Shown piece by piece: positions 52,924-61,359 of a stretch of DNA of 64,000 nt (positions within the stretch are counted from its first letter, which is position 1; each line of letters opens with the position of its first letter). Under the pieces are notes generated by a model that was not told the origin of the DNA, did not search any database, and saw only the letters and a list, made by a program, of their open reading frames with translations. The DNA comes from an uncultured Dokdonia sp. (GTDB lineage Bacteria > Bacteroidota > Bacteroidia > Flavobacteriales > Flavobacteriaceae): assembly GCF_947492815.1 (NCBI RefSeq), contig NZ_CANLOB010000004.1, positions 152,859 through 216,858 on the forward strand, in the 5' to 3' direction. The translations under genes and the position numbers were made by a program.

Positions 52924-52944
52924 ATCACTAGATGAATGTATGAA

Positions 52945-53748
52945 TTACTTTTCTTGTTCTTTTACTGTTTTAGCAACAGCTGTAAGACCGCTACGTCCTA
53001 AAATATACCCTGAAATACCTCCTATAAGTGCTGAAATTTCTTTTCCTCCTAATATTTCTGTGATACCAAATAAAATAATTGCAATAATAATAGAGAAGAT
53101 TGTAATGAATTGCAGTCCTGTATCTCCTGTAAAAATAGATTTACGTATTTGATCATCTCTATATGCAATGATAAAAAAGCCTACAATCACAATACCTACT
53201 AAAAAAGCAAAAGACCAACTGATTTGTTTTTTAAAATTCTGACTTACGTACGAAGTATTGTTAAGCTCTGTCACCTTTGCTCCTACTCCAGATAATTGAT
53301 CTGTTTTTTTAAGGACATCTTGTACCTTACTTTCAATAACACGCCTAAATCCTTCAGAAACACTCATAGATTCTAAATCTGAAAGACTTACTCCGGCTGC
53401 ATTATGAAGCTCTGGAAGAATAATCTGTGTTTTAATCTCTTCAAGACGTTTTAAATGTAATTGATAGTCGGTTGAAAGTGTTTCTGTTTCATTTCCAGCA
53501 TCATGTAACTCTTCATAATTTTTTAATAATTGCTCTAAGCTTTCTGATCGTTCTAGTTCTGTAAAAAGACTACTAATCTCATACATCATTCCATACATGT
53601 TTGAAATAAGTTCGAGACGTTCTATTTCTAACTCATGTAGATCATTAGAAAGCGCTATAGTAGCTTGTTGTGCCATACCTGTGTTAATCTGACTAAATAC
53701 GGGTATACAAAGAATAAATAATACTAAAAAAGAGCATATGCTTTTCAT
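52945..53748 (-). CDS. Membrane protein with coiled-coil region (hypothetical)
   Basis: A 267-residue protein with a signal peptide (MKSICSFLVLFILCIPVFSQ), a long helical/coiled-coil part (residues 30-175, e.g. EIERLELISNMYGMMYEISS), and two hydrophobic helices near residues 190-208 and 222-240 around a short loop, ending in an amphipathic KTVKEQEK tail. The topology suggests a periplasmic coiled coil anchored in the inner membrane. No family was recognised. Its start is 44 bp from a striking palindrome. Confidence 0.65.
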   Translation of the reverse strand: MKSICSFLVLFILCIPVFSQINTGMAQQATIALSNDLHELEIERLELISNMYGMMYEISSLFTELERSESLEQLLKNYEELHDAGNETETLSTDYQLHLKRLEEIKTQIILPELHNAAGVSLSDLESMSVSEGFRRVIESKVQDVLKKTDQLSGVGAKVTELNNTSYVSQNFKKQISWSFAFLVGIVIVGFFIIAYRDDQIRKSIFTGDTGLQFITIFSIIIAIILFGITEILGGKEISALIGGISGYILGRSGLTAVAKTVKEQEK

Positions 53749-53791
53749 AATTAGGGTAGTTTGAGGTTAGAAAATCAATCTAACCACTATC

Positions 53792-53833
53792 GTATACAAA
53801 TAAACAGGTATAAATACCTGTTTATTTGTATAC
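53792..53833. other. Perfect 42 bp palindrome with 2-nt loop
   Basis: 20-base arms (GTATACAAATAAACAGGTAT and its exact complement) around AA. It lies between two minus-strand genes, 44 bp upstream of one start and 44 bp past the other stop. It could be a terminator for the barrel protein gene, although it lacks a clear T-run, or a protein-binding site. Confidence 0.7.
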
Positions 53834-53876
53834 TAGTTATGGATGCTATTTGTTCTTTTTAAATACGTAATATAGG

Positions 53877-56800
53877 TTATAAACGTAATCCAAAACCAAA
53901 GTTAATACGAAGGCCATCGTCAGAATTAAAGGCTCCAAACTGACCAGAAATCATATCGACAGCATTCACCCAGAAACCACCTCCTAAGGAAGTATGCCAA
54001 GTATCACTTATTTCTCCATCAAGCCATACTCGACCTAAATCTCCTCCTCCAAAAACACCAATTTGTATGGGAAGCAATCCTGTTTTAAATTGATTAAAAC
54101 TATATCTTACATCAGCACTTCCAGCTAAGGCAGATTCTCCTGTAAAACGCTCATTCCTAAAACCACGTAATCCATTACGAGCGCCAAGCGTTGCACCTTG
54201 ATAGAATTCAAAGGAATCACCAATATTAAATTGTCCTTGAACTAATGTTTTAAGTACCAGTTTTTTATTTCGCGAAAGCGAGTTATAAAATCCTAGCTTA
54301 GGAGAGATATATCCATAAATACGATCCGTATCTTCAAGATTCACTTTAGAACCTACTTTTAATAAAAACTCCATTCCCTTGGAAGGATTTGCAGGATTAT
54401 TTGCACTTAAAAACTGATAAGAAGCTTCTGCTCCAGCAAAATATTGAGCATCAAAAATTGCGGTATCTTCATCAAAAGCTTGCGTAATAAAACGTCCATC
54501 TGTATCTTCTATTTCGATACGCTCTACTTTTGCTGTAGCACTTAATCTACTTCCATAATTATTATCCTTTACAACGCCAATATGTACTTCATTAATACTT
54601 GTTTTAACACGGTTAAAATCAAGATCTAAATCATCATCAAAATTTTCAGTTTCATTTCCAAATCCAAAAAAGTTCAACGCAAAATTTTCACTCGTAAATC
54701 GAGCACCAATCTTAAGATTCCACTCACCTATTGAGTTTGCAAACTCTCCATCATAGCTTAAGTCAAATCCACTTGTTGCAAAGAAATATCCAGCTTTAAA
54801 AATATGTTTTCTATGGTAAGGGTCATTTTTAAATCCGCTTACGGTATACGTATCTTGCAAGCCTATACTAATGCCATCATCAGGGTTAAAACCTACAGAA
54901 GGAAGAATGCTATTTACATGCGTTATTGTTTTATTAAAATCATACGTATTATTGGTATAAATATTTGATCTTTTGAAGTTTGCTCCTCCACGTTTAATAA
55001 CTGTATTCGGTTTTGTTTTATGATCGTACACTTTAAGACGTCTACCATCATCTATGGTATAACTATCATTGTTTTGCCCTCCGATAATACGCATGAAAAT
55101 TGGTTTTTTTCCTTTTCCACTTACGTGGAATGTATCGTCATCATCAAGACCATATACCCATATTTCTTTAGTCTCTTTAGAAGTTATTAATCGATCAATA
55201 AAAGGAGGCATCACTTCTCCCTTTTTTATACGTGATACTTGAATACGTGTACCATTATTTTCTCTTGTAATTTCAAAGTGATCATCCTTATCAGTCCCTT
55301 TGATAACAACCAGCTTAGAAAGCTGATTAAAATATTCATTTGCGATATCAACAAGATTCCCTCTGCGTAACTTAAGAGATTTTTTTACTTCTTCAAGGAC
55401 TTCATCTTGGACTTCTACTGGAAATTTTGTGAAAGCATTATCTATTGCCTCATCGGTAAGGTGTTTTTGAATAAAAGTAGCTTGTGCAATCCAATCGTTT
55501 TTGGTTGAATTAGGAAGTAATGCATGATCTAACTTACTTCCTGCGATGTTCATCCATTCAATATTTTTAAGCGCTGGTCCATATGTTTGAAATTGTCTTG
55601 CCGGCGGTATTAAAGCTTTTGCTAACGAAAGCAAAGTGCCATCATAATTAGAGAATACCTGATCTCTGTCCCTTGGAATAGGTTTATACACTTTCTTGTT
55701 TTCAGAATCAAAACGTGCCCAACGCCATTGATCTGCATGACGATCCCAGTCTCCAATAAGCATATCAAAAAGACGCGCTCTGATGTAAGAAGCCTCATCT
55801 ACTCTATACTCTTCATCATCACGTAAGTTTTCTAACAAATCTGACGTACTCTCTATTTTATCTGGTTTCCCAAAAGAGGCAACATCTAGAAAACCATCAT
55901 CTGGACGCTCTTCAATAACATATAATTCATCACCATAGGTCTGATTATACTTTCCTAATGTTGGATGCTTAGGCATCCATACCAATTGCGGATTGGTATG
56001 ATATACATCAATAGCATCGGCAAGTGTTCCTACTGCAAGTGTTGCATAGGGATGACTAGAGGTATAAAAATCAAGAATCACCTCTTCTGTAAACGTATCT
56101 CTAAACTCTTCTTGTACAAAATTGTCTTTAAATACTACCGATTGTAAAAATTGCACTGCGCTCTTTTTAACAGCACGTAGAGCAAAATTTCTTCCGTCTT
56201 TATCTACTAATCGCAGTGATCTAGTTTGGTGTCCGCCTCCTTTACGATCTATAGTGATGCCGCCTTTTAGCGTATCTAGAGTAAGCACAGGAACTCTTAC
56301 TGGTGTTCCATACACATTTCTATAATGATTCCCCCATAATTTCTTATAACCATCACTCTTATTAACATCTTCTTGTGAATATATAGCGGCTTCTTTATAA
56401 GGTTCAAAAGAAGACGGAAGACCACTAGTATCGTATTCTATATCCTTATCAAATAATTTTGTTTGAAAAAGCAATGCTGGATTTCCTCCAATAGCTGAGT
56501 AATAACGTACTTCTGAAGCTCTATCATCATACACATCAAGAACAGCAAACCCTTGACCTCCGTATGCAAACAATCCATCATTACGAAGACGCGCTGCAGA
56601 TTTTTTTGCTCCCGATCCACTTACTATTTGTTTAATTCCATCATGTTCTATATACTGTAAACTATGCTCATGACCAGAAACAAAGATCACTTTATTGGTA
56701 TCATAAGAGAGTGTAGCAAGCCTATCCATAAGTTCTGTATATCGCTTATTAACTCTGTCCTGTATGGAAACACCTCCTTGACCACGTACTTGCGTTAGTA

Positions 56801-57575
56801 AACTCGCAATACCGGGCAACGGTATTTTTGCTTGAAAAGGAAATAAATGCTTTTCGATAGCAAATGTACCCCCATGTATCCCATTGGTATACATAGGATG
56901 GTGCATTGCTACAAGAATCGTTTTTTCATTATTTTTTTTGAATTCACTTTCAATTTCTAGAAAAAAATCAGCACGTGTGCGTATCTCGCATTCATCGTTC
57001 ATCGTTGGATTTCTATCCCAATTTTCTATGTACCATTGTGAATCAATAATAATTAGTTCTATTTCTTCTGAAATAGATATAGATTCTATAGGACACCCGT
57101 TTTCTGGTTGAAAAGCTTCATTATCATTAAGTGCCTCTTCTATAAATTCTTCTTGGCGCTTTAAACCTTTAAGCCCATCGTTATACCAATCATGATTTCC
57201 AGGAATAAAAACAACATCCCCTTTAAAATTACTAACGGCATCTACTTGAGCTTGCAATCTATAAGCAGCTAATTCTCTATCTTCAGTCCCTTTAGCAGGT
57301 AATCCATCAGGATAAATATTATCTCCTAGAAAAATGGTATAATCATTTTTAGTGTCTGAAGTATCAATTATTTTCTTTAATGCAGTTAGTGCATCGGTGC
57401 TTTTACCTTGCTTTGCTCCTCCTGCATCACCGATAAGGTAAAAGGAAGTTGCCTTTTTACGCTTTCGCGAAAGCGTACTTTGCTTATTATCCTTTGCATA
57501 TTGAGGAGCATACGTTGCGCATCCAAACATAAAAATGAGAATAAAACTAGAAACAAAAAGGTATTTTATCTTCAT
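53877..57575 (-). CDS. Lipoprotein: metallophosphoesterase, kinase-like middle and Omp85-like barrel
   Basis: A 1232-residue protein with a lipobox signal peptide (ILIFMFGC, Cys19). Residues 45-310 are a calcineurin-like phosphoesterase: YLIGDAGG, FLGDNIYPDG, FIPGNHDWYN, AMHHPMY and VSGHEHSLQ supply the metal ligands. The middle (about 430-760) holds LIGDWDRHADQWRW near 604-612 and IPRDRDQVFS, resembling motifs of atypical kinases (HipA/FAM20/CotH-like); this is tentative. From about residue 870 the protein is beta-strand rich and ends like an Omp85/surface-antigen barrel, with the NGLRGFRNERF motif near 1130 (L6 loop type) and a terminal FGFGLRL. Palindrome copies at 54268-54280 and 57459-57476 are in frame, encoding LSRN and LSRKR. 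It is divergent from the HD/PycTM-like gene, with only 48 bp between. Confidence 0.8.
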   Translation of the reverse strand: MKIKYLFVSSFILIFMFGCATYAPQYAKDNKQSTLSRKRKKATSFYLIGDAGGAKQGKSTDALTALKKIIDTSDTKNDYTIFLGDNIYPDGLPAKGTEDRELAAYRLQAQVDAVSNFKGDVVFIPGNHDWYNDGLKGLKRQEEFIEEALNDNEAFQPENGCPIESISISEEIELIIIDSQWYIENWDRNPTMNDECEIRTRADFFLEIESEFKKNNEKTILVAMHHPMYTNGIHGGTFAIEKHLFPFQAKIPLPGIASLLTQVRGQGGVSIQDRVNKRYTELMDRLATLSYDTNKVIFVSGHEHSLQYIEHDGIKQIVSGSGAKKSAARLRNDGLFAYGGQGFAVLDVYDDRASEVRYYSAIGGNPALLFQTKLFDKDIEYDTSGLPSSFEPYKEAAIYSQEDVNKSDGYKKLWGNHYRNVYGTPVRVPVLTLDTLKGGITIDRKGGGHQTRSLRLVDKDGRNFALRAVKKSAVQFLQSVVFKDNFVQEEFRDTFTEEVILDFYTSSHPYATLAVGTLADAIDVYHTNPQLVWMPKHPTLGKYNQTYGDELYVIEERPDDGFLDVASFGKPDKIESTSDLLENLRDDEEYRVDEASYIRARLFDMLIGDWDRHADQWRWARFDSENKKVYKPIPRDRDQVFSNYDGTLLSLAKALIPPARQFQTYGPALKNIEWMNIAGSKLDHALLPNSTKNDWIAQATFIQKHLTDEAIDNAFTKFPVEVQDEVLEEVKKSLKLRRGNLVDIANEYFNQLSKLVVIKGTDKDDHFEITRENNGTRIQVSRIKKGEVMPPFIDRLITSKETKEIWVYGLDDDDTFHVSGKGKKPIFMRIIGGQNNDSYTIDDGRRLKVYDHKTKPNTVIKRGGANFKRSNIYTNNTYDFNKTITHVNSILPSVGFNPDDGISIGLQDTYTVSGFKNDPYHRKHIFKAGYFFATSGFDLSYDGEFANSIGEWNLKIGARFTSENFALNFFGFGNETENFDDDLDLDFNRVKTSINEVHIGVVKDNNYGSRLSATAKVERIEIEDTDGRFITQAFDEDTAIFDAQYFAGAEASYQFLSANNPANPSKGMEFLLKVGSKVNLEDTDRIYGYISPKLGFYNSLSRNKKLVLKTLVQGQFNIGDSFEFYQGATLGARNGLRGFRNERFTGESALAGSADVRYSFNQFKTGLLPIQIGVFGGGDLGRVWLDGEISDTWHTSLGGGFWVNAVDMISGQFGAFNSDDGLRINFGFGLRL
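54268..54280. repeat. Partial palindrome copy inside the barrel protein gene
   Basis: TTTCGCGAAAGCG, read on the minus strand as SLSRN. Confidence 0.7.
57459..57476. repeat. Palindrome copy inside the barrel protein gene
   Basis: Perfect 18 bp ACGCTTTCGCGAAAGCGT near the N-terminus, read as TLSRKR in the linker after the lipobox. Confidence 0.9.
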
Positions 57576-57623
57576 ATGTAATTTTTAGTGTAATTTTAGG
57601 TCTAAGAAAATAAAATTCTACGT

Positions 57624-58817
57624 ATGACATCTTTGGTTGAAAAAACGGATGCTTTTGTTGCTGATCTTTTAGAAAAAAAACTCCCAAAAACATGTATTTA
57701 TCATAATTATGTACACGCAAAACGCGTGTATAAAAGTACTAAAGAAATTATAGAAAAAAGCGATCTATCTCAAGAAGAAAAGGAAGATATCTTAATTGCT
57801 GCACTTTTACACGATACAGGATATATACACGGAAGAGATGAGCATGAAGGGAATTCTGTAAAAATAGCAGAAGATTTTCTAGCAAAAGAAGCACATCCTA
57901 AAGATAGAATAACGCGTATAGGTCAAGCCATTATGGCGACAAAAATGGATAATACTCCTGTCACTGACCTTGATAAGATATTAAGAGATGCAGATGCCTC
58001 TCATTTTGCAAAAAGTTATTTTGAAGAAGCGAGTGAATATTTACGACAAGAACTACGTATACAAGGTATTGCCGAGCATTCTCTAGAAGCTTGGCGAAAA
58101 TGTAATATAGAAATGTTTACAACTGCTCATCATTACTATACACCGTATGCTATAGAATATTGGAAACCCAAAAAAGATGCAAATCTTATGAAAATGCTCA
58201 AAGAGCAAAAGAAACTAAAGAAAGCTAAGAAAAAAGAAAAGCTTAAAGCAAAGCTTAAAGATGAAAGTCCTGAAAAAGGAGTACAATCAATGTTTCGTAT
58301 TACACTACGTAATCACATCAAATTAAGTGATATTGCAGATACAAAGGCTAACATCTTATTGTCAGTAAACGCCATTATCTTGTCTATGGCATTATCAAAT
58401 TTAATCCCAAAATTAGATAATCCATCAAACTCTTATCTTATTGTTCCTACAGTTGTTTTCATAGTATTTAGTATCATCTCAATGATCTTATCTGTACTAG
58501 CGACACGCCCTAATGTAACGATGGGAAAATTTACGAGAGAAGATGTAGAACAAAAGAAAGTAAACTTATTATTCTTTGGTAATTTTCATAAAATGAGCCT
58601 CACCGATTTTGAATGGGCTATTAATGAAATGATGCAAGACAAAGATTATATCTATTCTGCGCTTACAAAAGATTTATATTTTTTAGGGATCGTATTAGAT
58701 AGAAAATACCGTATTCTTAGAATAACATATACTGTATTTATTATAGGAATTATTGCTTCTGTAATAGCATTTGCTATCTTCTTTAAGATGCAAGAAGCAC
58801 CAATAGTATTGACATAA
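57624..58817 (+). CDS. HD-domain phosphohydrolase fused to Pycsar-effector-like membrane domain
   Basis: A 397-residue protein. Residues 1-190 are an HD domain with H27/H31 (YHNYVHAKRVY), the AALLHDTGY HD pair (H63-D64), HEGNSVK and the LRDADASHF aspartate. A Lys-rich linker (190-220) leads to a C-terminal domain with IKLSDIADTKANILLSVNAI near 230 and three to four hydrophobic helices, matching the PycTM/DUF5706 (Pycsar effector) family. In known Pycsar systems this domain responds to cyclic pyrimidine nucleotides made by an adjacent cyclase; no cyclase is visible here. The HD part could degrade a nucleotide signal. Assignment of both domains is by motif; the combined role is inferred. Confidence 0.8.
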   Translation: MTSLVEKTDAFVADLLEKKLPKTCIYHNYVHAKRVYKSTKEIIEKSDLSQEEKEDILIAALLHDTGYIHGRDEHEGNSVKIAEDFLAKEAHPKDRITRIGQAIMATKMDNTPVTDLDKILRDADASHFAKSYFEEASEYLRQELRIQGIAEHSLEAWRKCNIEMFTTAHHYYTPYAIEYWKPKKDANLMKMLKEQKKLKKAKKKEKLKAKLKDESPEKGVQSMFRITLRNHIKLSDIADTKANILLSVNAIILSMALSNLIPKLDNPSNSYLIVPTVVFIVFSIISMILSVLATRPNVTMGKFTREDVEQKKVNLLFFGNFHKMSLTDFEWAINEMMQDKDYIYSALTKDLYFLGIVLDRKYRILRITYTVFIIGIIASVIAFAIFFKMQEAPIVLT

Positions 58818-58833
58818 TCACTATTACATATAC

Positions 58834-58867
58834 AAAAATAGCCTAGCAAAATTGCTAGGCTATTTTT
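58834..58867. terminator. Bidirectional terminator
   Basis: Stem AAAAATAGCCTAGCAA / TTGCTAGGCTATTTTT between the convergent HD/PycTM-like and GAF genes; serves both. Confidence 0.85.
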
Positions 58868-58869
58868 AT

Positions 58870-61245
58870 TTAAGATCTAATCTCTTCTATAAGATCATCA
58901 TAAGTATAATATTGTTTCATTTCGTTTTTAGTAGGAATCTTGTATAATACCTCTACACGAATTGCTTTTAAACCAGTTACTGCTTGTAAGTCTTGTAGCT
59001 CTACAATTTCAACAGTATCTCCTAAGTATTGTTTTGCTTGTAAAAACTTGATATAACGCATGTACTCACGTTCATCTTCTTTTTGACTATATACAATCGC
59101 TATTTTACCAGGTTGCGTTACGCGTTCACTAGTTCCTTTTATATACGCTTTGTCCACACGTTTTTTTACAACTTCATAACGAGCATTATAAGTTCCATCT
59201 ACATCAAAACGTTTTTCATCCATTCTAAAACGAACAGACAAAGAGGTGTTAAAGACTAGAATCATCGAAGCAACATCTAATGGATGGGGTAACTCTTTTG
59301 AAAGTTCATAATGTGCATTTTCCATTTCGCACATTGCTTGTAATTGCCATAATCTAAGATTATAGAGATAAATTTTATTAAAACTATTTTCTCTGGTAAT
59401 GGATTCCCCTATGTACATATTATGCTCTACTCCATCTGTTTTAAAACGCTCAAAAAAGTGAGGATACATACGTTGCGCTTCTTCCTGTTTTTTATCTAAT
59501 ACAGCCGCCATGCGCTTATTAATAAGCATTACAGATTCATCATAATCCTTTCTGTTTTTATAAATAAGCTCCATCGCATCTTCTAAAGAATCATTATATT
59601 CTTTAATAAGCGAAGCCAATATACCTTCTTTCTTTTTTAAATGATCAAATAAAGGGTGTACATCATGATTTAAAAAATTAAGAATTCCTCGTTCACTATC
59701 TACTTGCAGCCCTTCTTCTAAATCTTGCGTAAATGATACTATTCTATACAAAAACTCCTCATAAACCGGTAATTGTTGATCTTTATTTGCAAACTCAATA
59801 ATGTTTTTAACTTCATTAAGTTGTAATAATAAATCTTTTTGTACTGCAGTATTCCTTGCATTAGATGACCCTTTAATATCTACTTGACCAAATAATGGAT
59901 ACACTTCTTTAAAAATGATATCTCTAAATGAAACAGAAGCTTCTCCATCTATCTGAGCTGTCATCACTCTTTTTGCTTCTTTTCTAAATTTCCAATAAAC
60001 ACTAGGATGAATAGAAGTACATTCTTTTTGAATAATCACCTCTTGTTCATTTTCCATTTGTTCCCTAGAACGTTTTACAGAATCAAGGAGATATGGCATT
60101 ACATCTAATAGCTTATTAGCATTGATACTATTAAGTTCACCTTTGTTAGGAGATACTATTTCTAAAAGTCCTAAAAAATTATCTCCATCTGAAATAGGCG
60201 CAAAAATGGCACTCTTTATATTCTGATCTAATAGATTTTTATAAAAATGTTCTGAAGGATCTGAACTCAAATAACGTTCTACATCAGAAACTGCAAAGAA
60301 TTGCTTTTGTGTAAATATGGTATAAAAAGAGCCACTACACAAAGCACTTTTACACGCTCTCTTTTGCTCTGCATTTAAAACAAAGCTTTCTACATTATTA
60401 TAAGGAACTCGCTCTAAGGTTTCTTCTTCTTCATTATAATTTGAAAACCCTACCTTAATTTCAGGAAGATTAAATATCGCTTGAAATATATTGTGAAAAC
60501 CATCGATAAAATCTACATCACTTTTATCGTATTTTAAAAGACTTGTTTTAAATTCAGATAATGACACATCTGAAGTTGCATCATATAAATTTGCCAATAC
60601 AAACCCTTTAAAATACCAACTACGAGGTGGAAATTTTTTCTTCCACAGATCGATATTATCAAAATTATCTAGTAATTCCTCGACATCACTATCTGTAATA
60701 TCAAGAGCGTCTGGTCCTTTTTCGATATTGATATAATCGGCATTATAAAGCATTCTATAATACCTCATAATACCATCTGCATCAGGAATATCATAAAAGA
60801 ATGGCCTTCTAAAATCAATCTTATAACCAGACATCTTTAAGATTATCGAGCATCCCATGATATACATGTGATCTTTATCAAAATTACTAATCTCTACTTG
60901 ATAATCATCTCCTGCTTCTTTTATTATTTTCTCATATCGTCTAGAAGACTTGATGATAAACTCATTAAAAGGAAGACACGCTATTTTAATTTCATTTTGC
61001 TGTAAAATATCAGAAAATAAATCTGCTAAAAGTAAATCTATTTGTGGCTGTAAGTTTCTTACTTGCTGTGCATTAGTAAGACCATTAATTAATTCAGGAT
61101 ACTCTTCTGCAATAGCAATTACGCGATGCGCACGTTTTACATGAAGTTCATCACTGTCATCAGTCAAGTATGTCTTATAAGATTCTACTAGCTTCTCAAA
61201 GCTAACGTGAATCTGCATCGGAAAATCTTCTTCTAAAAAAGCCAT
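58870..61245 (-). CDS. GAF domain-containing protein
   Basis: A 791-residue cytoplasmic protein. A GAF-like sensory region lies near residues 260-390 (ICYSGSFYTIFTQKQ-type sequence: KSALCSGSFYTIFTQKQFFA, then LLDQNIKSAIFAPISDGDNF and LGLLEIVSPNKGELNSINAN). The N-terminal 200 residues and the C-terminal half (LYRIVSFTQDLEEGLQVDSE, MYIGESITRENSFNKIYLYN) are not assigned and probably form helical domains. No enzyme motif or output domain was recognised. It is transcribed away from the TlpA-like gene, with 114 bp between starts. A role in signalling is inferred from the GAF. Confidence 0.75.
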   Translation of the reverse strand: MAFLEEDFPMQIHVSFEKLVESYKTYLTDDSDELHVKRAHRVIAIAEEYPELINGLTNAQQVRNLQPQIDLLLADLFSDILQQNEIKIACLPFNEFIIKSSRRYEKIIKEAGDDYQVEISNFDKDHMYIMGCSIILKMSGYKIDFRRPFFYDIPDADGIMRYYRMLYNADYINIEKGPDALDITDSDVEELLDNFDNIDLWKKKFPPRSWYFKGFVLANLYDATSDVSLSEFKTSLLKYDKSDVDFIDGFHNIFQAIFNLPEIKVGFSNYNEEEETLERVPYNNVESFVLNAEQKRACKSALCSGSFYTIFTQKQFFAVSDVERYLSSDPSEHFYKNLLDQNIKSAIFAPISDGDNFLGLLEIVSPNKGELNSINANKLLDVMPYLLDSVKRSREQMENEQEVIIQKECTSIHPSVYWKFRKEAKRVMTAQIDGEASVSFRDIIFKEVYPLFGQVDIKGSSNARNTAVQKDLLLQLNEVKNIIEFANKDQQLPVYEEFLYRIVSFTQDLEEGLQVDSERGILNFLNHDVHPLFDHLKKKEGILASLIKEYNDSLEDAMELIYKNRKDYDESVMLINKRMAAVLDKKQEEAQRMYPHFFERFKTDGVEHNMYIGESITRENSFNKIYLYNLRLWQLQAMCEMENAHYELSKELPHPLDVASMILVFNTSLSVRFRMDEKRFDVDGTYNARYEVVKKRVDKAYIKGTSERVTQPGKIAIVYSQKEDEREYMRYIKFLQAKQYLGDTVEIVELQDLQAVTGLKAIRVEVLYKIPTKNEMKQYYTYDDLIEEIRS

Positions 61246-61330
61246 GAGTTTGTTGGGTGTATTATTTTCTTACGACTATGTTATACTTATAAAACAAAGT
61301 ATGATCATAGTATATTAGACGGATAATAAT

Positions 61331-61338
61331 TACTTTTG
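61331..61338 (+). promoter_or_regulatory. Promoter -7 element for the TlpA-like gene
   Basis: TACTTTTG, an exact TAnnTTTG match, 21 bp upstream of the ATG at 61360. Confidence 0.55.
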
Positions 61339-61359
61339 TTACTCAAATTTACGCATTTT

